A DNA stretch of 49,438 bases from a virus: IMG/VR virus record IMGVR_UViG_3300032156_000018, positions 1 to 49,438 of that record. One strand, given 5' to 3'. Under the pieces are notes generated by a model. The model was not told where the DNA came from, ran no database searches, and was given only the letters and a program-made list of their open reading frames with translations. Positions 37,029 through 46,436 of this stretch are shown piece by piece (the stretch's first letter is position 1; each line of letters starts with the position of its first letter). The translations under genes were made by a program, and so were the position numbers.

Positions 37029-39233
37029 ATGGGCATTCTGGACGGGCTGAGGCGACAACTCGGCGTTAAAGCAACACTCGCGCACCAATCGCAGGTCGTA
37101 GCCGAGCTGACCTCTACACCCGAGACGGCCATCAGGGCGGCGCAGAACTCTGCGATACTCAAAAGCCCGTCGCCGACATACCTCGTACGGCCCCCGTTCG
37201 GGATACCCCTGAATAAGAACGTCGTGGCCATCCGCAACCTGGCGCGCAACGCGTACGTCTTCTCAGCGGAGCAGACAATCGCGGACGAGATTGCCGCAGC
37301 CGAGTGGGAGATAACGCAGAAGGAAGGCTTTAACGTCTCAGACGTCGACCTGCAGCGGGTGCACACGTTCTTCGAGAACCCGAACGGCAACGACGAGAGC
37401 TTCAACGACATCCTGAGACAACTCGTTCCCGACATCCTCGAGCTGGACGCCGGGGTGATTGTCAAGAGCTTCTCGTTCGAGAAGTACGTGAGCCATTCGA
37501 CGCCCGCCGGAACGGGCAAGCTCACGGGCGGGGCGCTGCAGCAGATATTCGCCAAGGACGGCGGGTCGTTCCTGCTCAACCCCGACTTCTACGGGTACTT
37601 CGGCAACAGGAGCGACTTCATCGCACCGCTGTACGCATCCGGTGATGTGCCGCAGCTTGTCAGGGACCAGCTCAACCAGGCGCTGATGGGCAACCTGCCG
37701 ACGTTCGGCAACCTGAGCGAGCAATATCCGGCGCTGTACCAGCTGTACTCGCAGAAGTTCATGCCGCAAGCGGCCTATTTCCAGTACCCGACGGTCAACG
37801 CACAGCTGCCCGTGCCGTTCGGCAAGCGGGAGATCATCTACATCAAGCGCAACCCGAGGACGCACCAGCACTACGGGTACGGCGCCATCGAGATGATCAC
37901 CGACATCATATTCACGCTCGTGTACGGGAGCAAGTACAACCTCGACTTCTACCTGAACAACAACATGCCGGACGGCGTGGTCGAGATGCTGAGCGCCAAC
38001 AAGAACGACATGCTCGCGTTCAGGGAGCAGTTCCAGAAGGAGTTCCGGGCAACCGACACGTTCGGCAACATCCGCAAGTTTTTCTTCAAGACGCCGATAG
38101 TCTCGACTCCGTTCAAGTTCATCCCGTTCAACTTGCCGCCTGAGCAGATGGACATCATCGGCCAGCAGACGTGGTTCATCAAGCTGCTCTGGGCCTGCAT
38201 GGGCGTCAACGCGGACGAGATGGGTTTCACGGAGGATAGCAACAGGGCCACGGGCCACGCGCAGGCGTCTGCGGTCAAGCGCAAAGTCATCAACCCTATG
38301 CTGCGCAAGCTCCAGTACCACGTCAACATGCAGATCATACCCGAGTTCGGCGTGCCAGGAATCGAGCTCAAGTTCAGGGATTACGACCTCACGGACGAGC
38401 ACTCGAAGGTGGATTTGTACGCCAAGGAAGTGGCGCTCGGGATACGAAGCAAGAGGGACGTCGCCGAGGAGCGCGGCATCGACTACGACAAGCAGCTGGC
38501 CGACATGGAAGCCGACGGCGACATTCCCGAGCCGGAACCCGAACTGACGCCCGAACAACTCACGATGGCACCTATGGCAGCATCAGATTCCACCCCTCAA
38601 CAAGGTGGACCAGACGAGGGGAAACAGCCGGCGGGCTTTCAGGCGTCACACCTCGAGCCCAAGGGCGTTCCCCAAGGCTGGCCAGCGGAGCCTTACTATC
38701 CGCCGCTGACGCGCGCCAAGGGGCGCGTAGCGCGCCACGGGGCACGCCACGGGGCACTCAGGCAGCTCACCGGGGCTGCGCTCGGCGCGCCAGGAACTAC
38801 CAAGGCCCGCCACGGCGAGGACCTCGCGGCAATCGCGCGCGGGTTCGCAACAGAGCGCGCCGAGCACCCGGAATTCAACGACTCCGACGTGCTCAAGATC
38901 GTGCGCGACCACTTGGCCGAGGACTTTGCATACTACGACGCGCCCGAAAGCAAGGCCGCGCTCGACGAGGAAACACAGGCACAGCTCGACATGATGGGCT
39001 TGGTCCGGTACAACAAGCGGTTCAAGGAGCTCGACGAGGACATCCAGAAGGCGTGGATCCGCGACGCGACCACGTTCCCGAAGAGCATCGCGGAAGGCAA
39101 GGCAGCCACGGGCCAGAGCGACGACCTGATTGTTCTCAACAAGGTGTTCCGCGAATGGGAGAAAGAACTGCTCAAGTTCCTGGACGACGGGGAGGCGGGG
39201 AAGAATGCCACGGAGAAACCCGTCACGCCATAG
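37029..39233 (+). CDS. portal protein with long C-terminal extension
   Basis: 734 aa from ATG 37029; an upstream in-frame stretch overlaps the terminase end and is ignored. The first 520 or so residues have portal features: an N-terminal helix-rich start, FGKREIIYIKRNPRTH, YGAIEMITDIIFTLVYG and a helical stem. The extension holds a low-complexity, Arg/His/Gly-rich segment (AKGRVARHGARHGALRQ) and an acidic helical end (FKELDEDIQKAWIRDATTF). A possible role of the extension is contact with the minor head protein that follows. Confidence 0.85.
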   Translation: MGILDGLRRQLGVKATLAHQSQVVAELTSTPETAIRAAQNSAILKSPSPTYLVRPPFGIPLNKNVVAIRNLARNAYVFSAEQTIADEIAAAEWEITQKEGFNVSDVDLQRVHTFFENPNGNDESFNDILRQLVPDILELDAGVIVKSFSFEKYVSHSTPAGTGKLTGGALQQIFAKDGGSFLLNPDFYGYFGNRSDFIAPLYASGDVPQLVRDQLNQALMGNLPTFGNLSEQYPALYQLYSQKFMPQAAYFQYPTVNAQLPVPFGKREIIYIKRNPRTHQHYGYGAIEMITDIIFTLVYGSKYNLDFYLNNNMPDGVVEMLSANKNDMLAFREQFQKEFRATDTFGNIRKFFFKTPIVSTPFKFIPFNLPPEQMDIIGQQTWFIKLLWACMGVNADEMGFTEDSNRATGHAQASAVKRKVINPMLRKLQYHVNMQIIPEFGVPGIELKFRDYDLTDEHSKVDLYAKEVALGIRSKRDVAEERGIDYDKQLADMEADGDIPEPEPELTPEQLTMAPMAASDSTPQQGGPDEGKQPAGFQASHLEPKGVPQGWPAEPYYPPLTRAKGRVARHGARHGALRQLTGAALGAPGTTKARHGEDLAAIARGFATERAEHPEFNDSDVLKIVRDHLAEDFAYYDAPESKAALDEETQAQLDMMGLVRYNKRFKELDEDIQKAWIRDATTFPKSIAEGKAATGQSDDLIVLNKVFREWEKELLKFLDDGEAGKNATEKPVTP

Positions 39234-39888
39234 TGTCGTTGCGAAGGGCCTCGCGGAGGACTTCACGGCAATACTCGAGCGCATCGTGGACTTGCGCACC
39301 ATCAAACTCGTGGTCGACCGGTTCCTCAAGAAGCACTACGACGCCGGCCTGCGCAAGCAATCCGTCACGTACGGCATCAACTTTGTGCGCAACGACGGCA
39401 CGGTCAAGTACCTCCAGGACGCCACATTCGAGCACATCAAGGGAATAACCGACGACATCGGGACGCGGCTCGAGAGCGAACTATCCAAGGCGCTCGCGGC
39501 CAACGAGGACCGGGCGCAGATCCGCAAGCGGATAGCCAACATATTCCGGGGCACCCAGCCGACGCGGATCAACTTCGAGGACCGCATCGAGACGATACGG
39601 CGCACCGAAACAGCGCGAGCCGAGAACTACGCGGCCTTGGACGCCGCCAAGCAGCTCAAGGTGAAAACCAAGAAGCGTGTGGCGATTGTCGCGGACGACC
39701 GGACGAGCGACATCTGCAGGGCTATGGCGCGCAAGTACGGAACAGACGGCCAGGCGATAGACCGCGACGAGCCGTTCGTCGTCACGCTCAAGGTGGGCAA
39801 CAAGACGCAGACGATAACCGAGATGGCCCCGCCGTTTCACGTCAACTGTCGCAGTGCACTCCAACTGGTAGTCGTGAGAGGTGATTGA
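39205..39888 (+). CDS. Mu F-like minor head protein
   Basis: 227 aa from ATG 39205 (GGAGG upstream), overlapping the portal end by 29 bases. It shows family signatures: RIETIRRTETARAENYAALD, then VAIVADDRTSDICRAMARK and APPFHVNCRSALQLV, a metal-binding-like Cys/His end. Proteins of the Mu F/SPP1 gp7 family bind the portal and enter the head with the DNA. Standard position between portal and protease supports this. Confidence 0.85.
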   Translation: MPRRNPSRHSVVAKGLAEDFTAILERIVDLRTIKLVVDRFLKKHYDAGLRKQSVTYGINFVRNDGTVKYLQDATFEHIKGITDDIGTRLESELSKALAANEDRAQIRKRIANIFRGTQPTRINFEDRIETIRRTETARAENYAALDAAKQLKVKTKKRVAIVADDRTSDICRAMARKYGTDGQAIDRDEPFVVTLKVGNKTQTITEMAPPFHVNCRSALQLVVVRGD

Positions 39889-39890
39889 CA

Positions 39891-40262
39891 ATGCTCGTTA
39901 TGGACATAGCGTTCGCACAGATGAGAAGCCTGTTCAGCAGGATCCAGAGCAGCAGGCCGATATACAAACTGGATAGAGGCACGCACTGGGAGTTCTACAT
40001 CGACGTGAGCGAGAACATCGTGCTCAGAAGCCGCAAGGACAAGGAGGGCGCGGAATCCGACGCCATGTTCCTGACGACCCTCCCGGCGGAGAAGATCATC
40101 CCCGTGCGGAGCGTCGTCTGGGGCAAGCACATGGCAGTCACATCGCTGCTGCAGGAGACGCGCGACGAGCCCGGCATGGACGCCGAGCACGACGTGGTTC
40201 CGGACGTGACCGTGAGTCAAGACGTCCAGGAGTACCGAGACGAAGATGAGCCTAACCAATAA
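39891..40262 (+). CDS. 123-aa head-region hypothetical protein
   Basis: From ATG 39891, with GGTGATTG at the preceding stop. Beta-rich middle (HWEFYIDVSENIVLRSRKD, EKIIPVRSVVWGKHM) and an acidic tail (QDVQEYRDEDEPNQ). It overlaps the following virion gene. A head-decoration or assembly role is possible; no family. Confidence 0.45.
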   Translation: MLVMDIAFAQMRSLFSRIQSSRPIYKLDRGTHWEFYIDVSENIVLRSRKDKEGAESDAMFLTTLPAEKIIPVRSVVWGKHMAVTSLLQETRDEPGMDAEHDVVPDVTVSQDVQEYRDEDEPNQ

Positions 40263-41091
40263 GACGCCAGCGGAGGACATCCGGCAACGTACCTTCGACG
40301 AAGTGAATGACGCGTACCGCGTCAACCTCGTGGTCGGAACAATCACGATAGTGTTCCCGACGGACTACCCAGACGCTGGCACGCACACGCGGCTCGACAC
40401 GCTCAACACGAAGGTAGCGACAGAGACGACGCTCAACGGCATCAAATTGCAGACCGACAAGCTCACATTCTCAGGGAACGACCTCAAGGTGACGCTCGAC
40501 AGCGAGACGATAGCAGCCACGCAGAGCGGCACGTGGTCTGTCGGGGTCAACAACTGGCCTGCGGACTTTCCAGACTCTGGTACGCACAGCAGGTTGGACA
40601 CGATAAAGAGCGTGCTCGACACCATCAAGACTGTTCTCGATACCATCTTCACGCGGCTCGCTGACGGCTCGCAGCGCACGAAGCTGACTGACGGCACTAA
40701 CGATGTCTCGGTCACAAACAACCGCCTGGACGTCAACGCCACGATGAGCGGAGGCGGCGGATTCTTCCAGCTGCCGCCGCGCTCGTTCCAGCAGACGTAC
40801 ACAGGCCAGCAGACCAACACGAACCTGATAACGCCCGCGACAGGGAAGAGGATACACGTGTACGGCGTGCTGATAGATTCCAACACTGTAGCGGTCATAA
40901 CAGTGAAGGCCAACTTTGTCAGCAGCGCAGGCGTGCTCATCTGGCAGTGCTTCATGGAGAAACAAAAAGGGCCGTCGAACTGGATGCCCCTAAACAAGCT
41001 GGGCGGAATCAACGAGAGCGTGGTGCTGAACACTACAGGCATTTCCAACTCGACGTCAGTGTTCGTCTCGATAGCTTATGATGAGGTCTGA
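40246..41091 (+). CDS. fibre-like virion protein with internal repeat
   Basis: 281 aa, beta- and Thr-rich. Two copies of a motif (FPTDYPDAGTHTRLDTLN at about 38-55 and WPADFPDSGTHSRLDTIK at about 104-121) frame a coiled segment (SVLDTIKTVLDTIFTRLADG). The C-terminal half (about 165-281) has a regular beta-sandwich pattern. Located among head genes, it may form a head- or neck-attached fibre together with the LamG protein. Confidence 0.55.
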   Translation: MSLTNKTPAEDIRQRTFDEVNDAYRVNLVVGTITIVFPTDYPDAGTHTRLDTLNTKVATETTLNGIKLQTDKLTFSGNDLKVTLDSETIAATQSGTWSVGVNNWPADFPDSGTHSRLDTIKSVLDTIKTVLDTIFTRLADGSQRTKLTDGTNDVSVTNNRLDVNATMSGGGGFFQLPPRSFQQTYTGQQTNTNLITPATGKRIHVYGVLIDSNTVAVITVKANFVSSAGVLIWQCFMEKQKGPSNWMPLNKLGGINESVVLNTTGISNSTSVFVSIAYDEV

Positions 41092-41093
41092 CG

Positions 41094-42464
41094 ATGGTGA
41101 AAGTGCAAGACAAGCTGGACGCGATAAAGCTGCTCACAGGGTACGTTGACAAATCACTGCGCATCATAGAGCACCAGTACGACTTCGTCATCTACGAGTA
41201 CATCATCTGCACAGGGACAGCAGGAAGTTCCAAGAAGGTGATATATGGGTTCACACACGACGACGAGAAGGACATCGAAGACCAGGAGGTCACGTCCGAG
41301 TCGTGCTTCTGCGAAACGGCTACAGCCGTGTCGTTCCCGCCCGAGATGGTCGTGATGAACTCGTTGCGGACGTACCCCATCGAGCGCATCGAAGTCCGGT
41401 GGACGACTGAAACCGATTTCAACAAGGGCACGTTCTCAGACACGCAGGTCATATCGGAATCCGGCGGTGCGGTCACGCTCAAGGGCGGCTCAACAACTGC
41501 TTATGCCTGCTGGCACCTCAACGAAGCAAGCGGCACGAACGCCCCAGACGCGACTGGCAACAACCGGAACGGCACGACTGTCAACTTGCCGCTATGGGTG
41601 CCTGGCCGATTCTACAACTGCCTGCAGTTTGATGGCGTCAATATGTACGTCAACTGCGGCGACATCGCGAACTGGGAGCGCACGAGCAAGTTCTCCGTCG
41701 AATGCTGGTTCAAGACAAATTCGACGGCAACGATGGCACTCATCGCCAGGAGATCCCACATCGGGGTCGCATACGCCGGATGGGAGCTCAACATGAGCAA
41801 CGGCAAGGTCCAGATGATCCTCTGCGCTAATGTCTCGAATGGCTACTACATCGCCAAGACGACAGACCTGCAGTTCAACGACAGCAACTGGCATCACGTC
41901 ATCGCGACGTACAACGGCAACTGCGCGCTTTCAGGGCTGAAAGTCTACATCGATGGGACGCTCGCTTCGACAACAACAAGCGGAACGGTTCTGAGTTACA
42001 GCATCCTCTTCGCAGGGAATTGCCTTGTAGGGATGAGGAACGCCGCAACTGCGCCTTACAACGGCCTCATCGACGAGGCCATCCTTTACGACAAGGAATT
42101 GTCGGAGGCGCAGGTCTTGCAGCGCTACACGGGGGGCGAGTGGGGAGCGGATTACCCGACGTCCGGACTGTACACAAGCAACTCGCACGACAGCAGTTAT
42201 CCGAACAACGACTGGGACAAGGTGTACTTCAACCAGACGCTGCCAGTCGGAACCACTTCGACGTACAAGGTGCGGACGAGCGTGGACGGAATAACTTGGT
42301 CGGAGTGGAGCGCGGCCCTGGCGAACGGCGAAGCCATCACTCTCAACGGCAGGTACATCCAGTGGAAGGCCGACCTGACAACGTCCGATGTCGCGGTGAC
42401 GCCCAAGGTCTACGACCTGAGCCTCACGTACTACGCGAACCCGACAAATACGGTGACACCATGA
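41094..42464 (+). CDS. LamG/concanavalin-like adhesin in the head gene block
   Basis: 456 aa. Residues about 140-345 have a LamG_3-like domain: HLNEASGTNAPDATGNNRNG, FDGVNMYVNCGDIANWERTS, FSVECWFKTN, WHHVIATYNG and YIDGTLASTTTSG, then ELSEAQVLQRYTGG. A C-terminal Fn3/YDG-like domain (VRTSVDGITWSEWSAAL) follows. Such domains bind sugars. Its place between minor head and protease genes points to a capsid- or neck-linked adhesin rather than a tail fibre. It ends 4 bases into the next gene. Confidence 0.7.
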   Translation: MVKVQDKLDAIKLLTGYVDKSLRIIEHQYDFVIYEYIICTGTAGSSKKVIYGFTHDDEKDIEDQEVTSESCFCETATAVSFPPEMVVMNSLRTYPIERIEVRWTTETDFNKGTFSDTQVISESGGAVTLKGGSTTAYACWHLNEASGTNAPDATGNNRNGTTVNLPLWVPGRFYNCLQFDGVNMYVNCGDIANWERTSKFSVECWFKTNSTATMALIARRSHIGVAYAGWELNMSNGKVQMILCANVSNGYYIAKTTDLQFNDSNWHHVIATYNGNCALSGLKVYIDGTLASTTTSGTVLSYSILFAGNCLVGMRNAATAPYNGLIDEAILYDKELSEAQVLQRYTGGEWGADYPTSGLYTSNSHDSSYPNNDWDKVYFNQTLPVGTTSTYKVRTSVDGITWSEWSAALANGEAITLNGRYIQWKADLTTSDVAVTPKVYDLSLTYYANPTNTVTP

Positions 42465-42619
42465 TAAAATCTGAGCACTTGAAGGATGGCAAAGTCAAGG
42501 ACGAGCACCGGAGCAAGTACAGCGTCAGGGAACTGGACGACCTGAGAATCGACGGCCTCACGGAGAAGCAACTCCTGGCAGAAATCCTCAAGGAACTGAA
42601 GAAAAAACGCAACGCTTAA
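42461..42619 (+). CDS. 52-aa small protein
   Basis: ATG overlaps the LamG stop (ATGA). A charged helical protein (KDGKVKDEHRSKYSVREL, then TEKQLLAEILKELKKKRNA). Its stop TAA lies inside the second copy of the late promoter, which supports the gene boundary. Confidence 0.5.
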   Translation: MIKSEHLKDGKVKDEHRSKYSVRELDDLRIDGLTEKQLLAEILKELKKKRNA

Positions 42620-42626
42620 AAAGTAC
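42608..42626 (+). promoter_or_regulatory. archaeal promoter, copy 2 of CGCAACGCTTAAAAAGTAC
   Basis: Nineteen bases identical to 36989-37007, 45 bases before ATG 42671. It probably drives the protease, scaffold and capsid genes. Confidence 0.72.
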
Positions 42627-42670
42627 AGAACCGCAAAAAGAACTCAAGAGTGTGACGCGGAACACCCGAC

Positions 42671-45208
42671 ATGCCTTTTGGCCCATATAAAGATTTTCAA
42701 GATTGTGTTTTGCACAACCGCGACAAGAGAAATCCCGAGGCGTACTGCGGTACAATCCAGCGCGCCATCGAGGGCAAACAGTACCTGACCGAGCAGGACT
42801 GGCAGGGATTCAACCCCCGCGACCGCATGTTCTTCCATTACTTCCCCGTCGAGGCGAAGCCCAAGGTTCAGATCGTCGAGGACGGCAAAGACAAGACGGG
42901 CGAGCTGAACGGCAGCAATAAGGCCAGGGAAGTGGGCGGGTTCGAGTCGCCCGAGCCTGGCGACCTGCCGGACAAAGGCGCGGAGATCCTCGCGCATGCG
43001 TACGCCGAATGCAGGAAGGACGGCGGCGACAAGGAGAAGTGCAGCAAAATCGCATGGGGCGCAGTGCATAGGGCCGGGTTCAAGGGCGGCCCGACGGAAT
43101 CCAAATCGTACACGTTCTACACGAACGGCCTGGGCCACGAGGAGGTTCCGACGCTCAAGGGCAAACAGCCACGGTACTTCGTGACTGGCTATATCTCAAC
43201 CCCGGACATAGACCTCGTGAACGACCTCGTGACCCCGGAGGCCTTGGACGAGATGCTCAACCAGCTGCAGAGCGGTTCGGTTCCGATCAAGCTCGACGTG
43301 GAGCACGAGAGCGTGGACCTAAACAGCGGAGCCATGAAGAACACGATACCTGCGGGCAGGATCGTCGAGGCGCGCAAGGACAACAAAGGCTTGTGGGTTC
43401 GCGGCGAACTCAACGCCGGCGTGGAACGGTTCGGCGACGTTTGGAACTCCGTCAAGTCTGGGTTCCTGGATGCTTTTTCCATCACGTTCAGGGTCAAAGA
43501 CAGGGCGTACCGCATGATAAACGGGATAAAAACGCGCATCATCAACTCGCTCGATTTGCTCAACGTGGCTCTTACCGGCACGCCGGTCAATCCCCAAGCG
43601 ACCATAACCGAAGTGTTCGCCAAGGCGGTCAAGGAGGACAAGAGCGCGAGCATCGAAAGGATACTTGCGAGTGCTCGGCAGATGGCCGAGACAGGCAAGA
43701 CCGAGGACCAGATTTATTCCGAACTCATGAACTCATGGCATAAGGAACTGCACGACGCTGGCTACCAGGACACGGAGATCGAGCAGGCGTTCCGCAGCAT
43801 GGCCAAGGAGAGTTCTCAGATATTCAGCGGCAGCGCCAAGAGCGAGACGTTCCGTGGCGACAAGGTGATTATTGCGCACGGCCCGCTCAAGGGCAAGGAA
43901 GGAACGGTGACAGAGGCCCGCGACTGGGCGGATACGGTGAGCATCATGTTCGACGACGGGAGCGAAGGGACCGCGCACCTGAGCGAGATTCAGCAGAAGG
44001 GCTCGGCAGAACGACACGACGGGAAGCAAGCATACGAAGATGCCATCAGTCAAGGCGTGAAGTTCAAGGACGAGCGCGAAGCCGACCATTATGCTCACGA
44101 ACTGGCGACCAGGTCCACGCCTATGACCGACAAGCAGATCATGGACTTCGTCGACGGATTCCTCCAGGCATTCAACTCCGACATCAACAAGAAGGCCAGC
44201 GAAACCAGCGACGTCGAGACGCAAATCCGGAAGCTCCACAAGGAGGGCAAGACCGACGCGGAGATCGCACAGCTCCTCGGCATCACATTGGCCAGGATAG
44301 AGGAAACGACCGGCTACCTGCAAGCCGAATCCATCAAACAGAAGATGCGCGCGAAGGCCGCAACGAAGGACAACCGACCACCGAAGGCATGGTGGGACGC
44401 ATGCACGAGCCGGGCGGGCTCGTTCGCCGACGACCCGGATAAGTTCTGCGGAGCTTTATGGGCGAACCCGAGCGCGTTCGGTGGCGGAAGAGAGATGCGC
44501 GAGTCGTTCGGCAAGGGTGGAGCGGAGATTAGCGACAACGTGCTCAAGACCGCGTGCACGGCACACAAGGAGATGGCGGACCTGCAGCGGTTCAGGGAAA
44601 AAGCAACGTGCCACGCGAAGCTCAAGGAGAAGATTCACGCTCCTGAGACTGAACAGAAAGGAGGGAACGTCATGGAACAGAAGAAGATGCCGGGCGACGA
44701 AGCGCCCAAGGGGCACGAGCCTGGCCTCGTAAACGAACAGGCCGCGACAACGAAGGTGCCTGCGGTCAACGCACAGGCCGCACAGGGCAAGCCATTCATC
44801 AACGAAGCTGCGGGCAAGAAAGTCTCGTGGAAGTTCGAGATGGACGACGGCACGACGCAGGAGGTCGAGGCCGACGACGAGGACGACGCCGTCAAGAAGG
44901 CGATCGCCAAGGGGATCAACCCCGACAAGGTCAAGCGCGTCATCAGCCCGAAAAGCAAGAAGGCCGACGACAAGGACAAAGACGACGACGAGGAGGACGA
45001 AGAGATGGACGAAGAAACCAAAGCGTCAATCAAGGCGCTCCCCGAGCTGAAGAGCGCGGTGGAGCTCCTAAAGACAGAGAACGAGAGCCTGAAGGCCGAG
45101 CTGAAGGCAGTGAAAGACATGCCTATCTTCAAAGCCGGCGGGCCGAGCAACGAACCTGTGAAGCAGACCGGGGAGAAGAACAAGACACCCCTCGAAATGC
45201 TTCGCTGA
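42671..45208 (+). CDS. prohead maturation protease fused to scaffold
   Basis: 845 aa. Residues 10-34 hold a DxC...YCG motif (FQDCVLHNRD, PEAYCGTIQ). Residues about 103-138 look ChaB-like (GAEILAHAYAEC, IAWGAVHRAGF). The HK97-type protease spans about 168-315: YFVTGYISTPDIDLVNDLV, LDVEHES with H212, GLWVRGEL and FLDAFSITFRV with S270. A spacer and a second copy of the Cys motif (WWDACTSRAG, DKFCGALWANPSAFGG) follow. From M668 an acidic coiled-coil scaffold extends to the end. The fused protein should direct capsid assembly and be removed by self-cleavage. Confidence 0.8.
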   Translation: MPFGPYKDFQDCVLHNRDKRNPEAYCGTIQRAIEGKQYLTEQDWQGFNPRDRMFFHYFPVEAKPKVQIVEDGKDKTGELNGSNKAREVGGFESPEPGDLPDKGAEILAHAYAECRKDGGDKEKCSKIAWGAVHRAGFKGGPTESKSYTFYTNGLGHEEVPTLKGKQPRYFVTGYISTPDIDLVNDLVTPEALDEMLNQLQSGSVPIKLDVEHESVDLNSGAMKNTIPAGRIVEARKDNKGLWVRGELNAGVERFGDVWNSVKSGFLDAFSITFRVKDRAYRMINGIKTRIINSLDLLNVALTGTPVNPQATITEVFAKAVKEDKSASIERILASARQMAETGKTEDQIYSELMNSWHKELHDAGYQDTEIEQAFRSMAKESSQIFSGSAKSETFRGDKVIIAHGPLKGKEGTVTEARDWADTVSIMFDDGSEGTAHLSEIQQKGSAERHDGKQAYEDAISQGVKFKDEREADHYAHELATRSTPMTDKQIMDFVDGFLQAFNSDINKKASETSDVETQIRKLHKEGKTDAEIAQLLGITLARIEETTGYLQAESIKQKMRAKAATKDNRPPKAWWDACTSRAGSFADDPDKFCGALWANPSAFGGGREMRESFGKGGAEISDNVLKTACTAHKEMADLQRFREKATCHAKLKEKIHAPETEQKGGNVMEQKKMPGDEAPKGHEPGLVNEQAATTKVPAVNAQAAQGKPFINEAAGKKVSWKFEMDDGTTQEVEADDEDDAVKKAIAKGINPDKVKRVISPKSKKADDKDKDDDEEDEEMDEETKASIKALPELKSAVELLKTENESLKAELKAVKDMPIFKAGGPSNEPVKQTGEKNKTPLEMLR
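44672..45208 (+). CDS. nested scaffold protein from an internal start
   Basis: ATG 44672 (M668 of the protease) has GAAAGGAGGGAACGTC directly before it, one of the strongest ribosome sites in the window, and is in frame. The 178-aa product is acidic with a Lys/Asp run (KKADDKDKDDDEEDEEMDEE) and a C-terminal coiled coil (VELLKTENESLKAELKAVKD), the composition of scaffolds. The arrangement matches lambda C/Nu3, where scaffold is made alone from inside the protease gene. Confidence 0.65.
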   Translation: MEQKKMPGDEAPKGHEPGLVNEQAATTKVPAVNAQAAQGKPFINEAAGKKVSWKFEMDDGTTQEVEADDEDDAVKKAIAKGINPDKVKRVISPKSKKADDKDKDDDEEDEEMDEETKASIKALPELKSAVELLKTENESLKAELKAVKDMPIFKAGGPSNEPVKQTGEKNKTPLEMLR

Positions 45209-45237
45209 AAAAACAATCTCAAAGGAGGGAGAAAAAA

Positions 45238-46356
45238 ATGGCAGCATTTGGAATAGTGGAAGTGAACGCGAGCGACGTGTACAGCAAGTCGTTCGGGGTA
45301 CTTCCGGACAGGACCTGCTATACAGGTCAGTACATCAACCACGAGATGAAGAGCTCGATTGGCGACATGCGCCCGGCACTTCAGAAGCGGTTCGAGATGG
45401 GCGTCAAGGCCTTCGAGACGACCAGCGGCGGCGCTGGAAGTACTGACAAGGTCATGGTGCCAATCTACCTCGACCCGGTCATCGTGGACGTATCGAGGAA
45501 GTGGACGCCACTCGTGGAGCTCATCCCGCGCGTGACAAACCTCGGTATCACCGCAGACTACAACGTGATAACGGCGAAGGGCGCCGCTGCATGGCTCCCC
45601 GAGGATTCCGTACTCAACGATGCGGACAGCACTCGCGCGAGGCGCAGCAAGCCGATCAAGTACCTGTACTCCGTGGGCCGCGTCACTGGCCAGGCACAGG
45701 CAGCTGTCCCGAGCTTTATGCTCATGGGCTTCCAGCCCACAGGCATAGGCAGTCCAGACATCAACCTGGCGGACGTGTCTGCACCGAACGCAAGACAGCT
45801 CCAGGTCCTCGAGGCGACAAGGGCCATCAAGGAGAAGGAGGAATACACCATCCTCAACGGCTCCATCGCCGTGGATGCGAACTCGTACGACGGGCTGATC
45901 GTGCAGATGACTGGCATCAACGCGGTGGACAAGACGGGCAACGCAATCGCGTTGAACGACATGCACGACGCGGTCCAGAAGGCGTTCGACGGTGGCGGCA
46001 GGCCGAACCTGGCTGTCTCCAACTCGAGGGCCTACACGGACATCCTCAAGCTGTTGAGCACGCAGATCACATATCGTGAAGCAGCGAGGCAGGTCTTCTG
46101 GGGCTTCTCCGCGCTGGTCTTGTACTCCATCGTGGGCGAGATCCCGCTGATTGCGTCCATGTGGATGGACAACACGGCGGACAAGGGGCAGATACTCTTC
46201 CTTGACCTCACGGTCATCGAGATGCGTGTGCTCCAGGACCTCACGTACATGGAGCTCGCCAAGACGAACGACAGCGACAAGTTCTTCCTGAAGATCTACG
46301 AGGTTCTCATCATGAGAGCCCCGACGTTCTGCGCTCAGATCATCAACATCCACTGA
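45238..46356 (+). CDS. HK97-fold major capsid protein
   Basis: 372 aa from ATG 45238 (AAAGGAGGGAG upstream). The sequence has the features of the family: an N-terminal arm, an E-loop region (LGITADYNVITAKGAAAWLP), a spine helix (VLEATRAIKEKEEYTILNG), P-domain strands, and A-domain segments (GRPNLAVSNSRAYTDILKLL, IPLIASMWMDNTADKGQILF). It comes right after scaffold and is followed by a terminator, as expected for the most expressed gene. Assigned by position, length and fold pattern. Confidence 0.85.
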   Translation: MAAFGIVEVNASDVYSKSFGVLPDRTCYTGQYINHEMKSSIGDMRPALQKRFEMGVKAFETTSGGAGSTDKVMVPIYLDPVIVDVSRKWTPLVELIPRVTNLGITADYNVITAKGAAAWLPEDSVLNDADSTRARRSKPIKYLYSVGRVTGQAQAAVPSFMLMGFQPTGIGSPDINLADVSAPNARQLQVLEATRAIKEKEEYTILNGSIAVDANSYDGLIVQMTGINAVDKTGNAIALNDMHDAVQKAFDGGGRPNLAVSNSRAYTDILKLLSTQITYREAARQVFWGFSALVLYSIVGEIPLIASMWMDNTADKGQILFLDLTVIEMRVLQDLTYMELAKTNDSDKFFLKIYEVLIMRAPTFCAQIINIH

Positions 46357-46392
46357 GCCAGACCGCAGGAGCGACGAACAACAATATTTTAA

Positions 46393-46436
46393 GGGCGGCT
46401 CAGCAGACAAGCGGGCCGCCCGCTTTTTTATTTTTC
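46393..46436 (+). terminator. hairpin plus T-run after the capsid gene
   Basis: GGGCGGC at 46393-46399 can pair with GCCGCCC at 46415-46421, and an alternative AGCGGGC/GCCCGCT fold exists just downstream. TTTTTTATTTTT follows at 46424-46435. A strong intrinsic-type terminator for the capsid message, leaving a separate start for the connector genes. Confidence 0.75.

Noticed and set aside
38700-38770. Short GC-rich repeats (GCGCC...CACGGGGC) in the portal extension as a recombination site
   Set aside because: They encode an Arg/His/Gly low-complexity stretch in frame; a coding explanation is sufficient.
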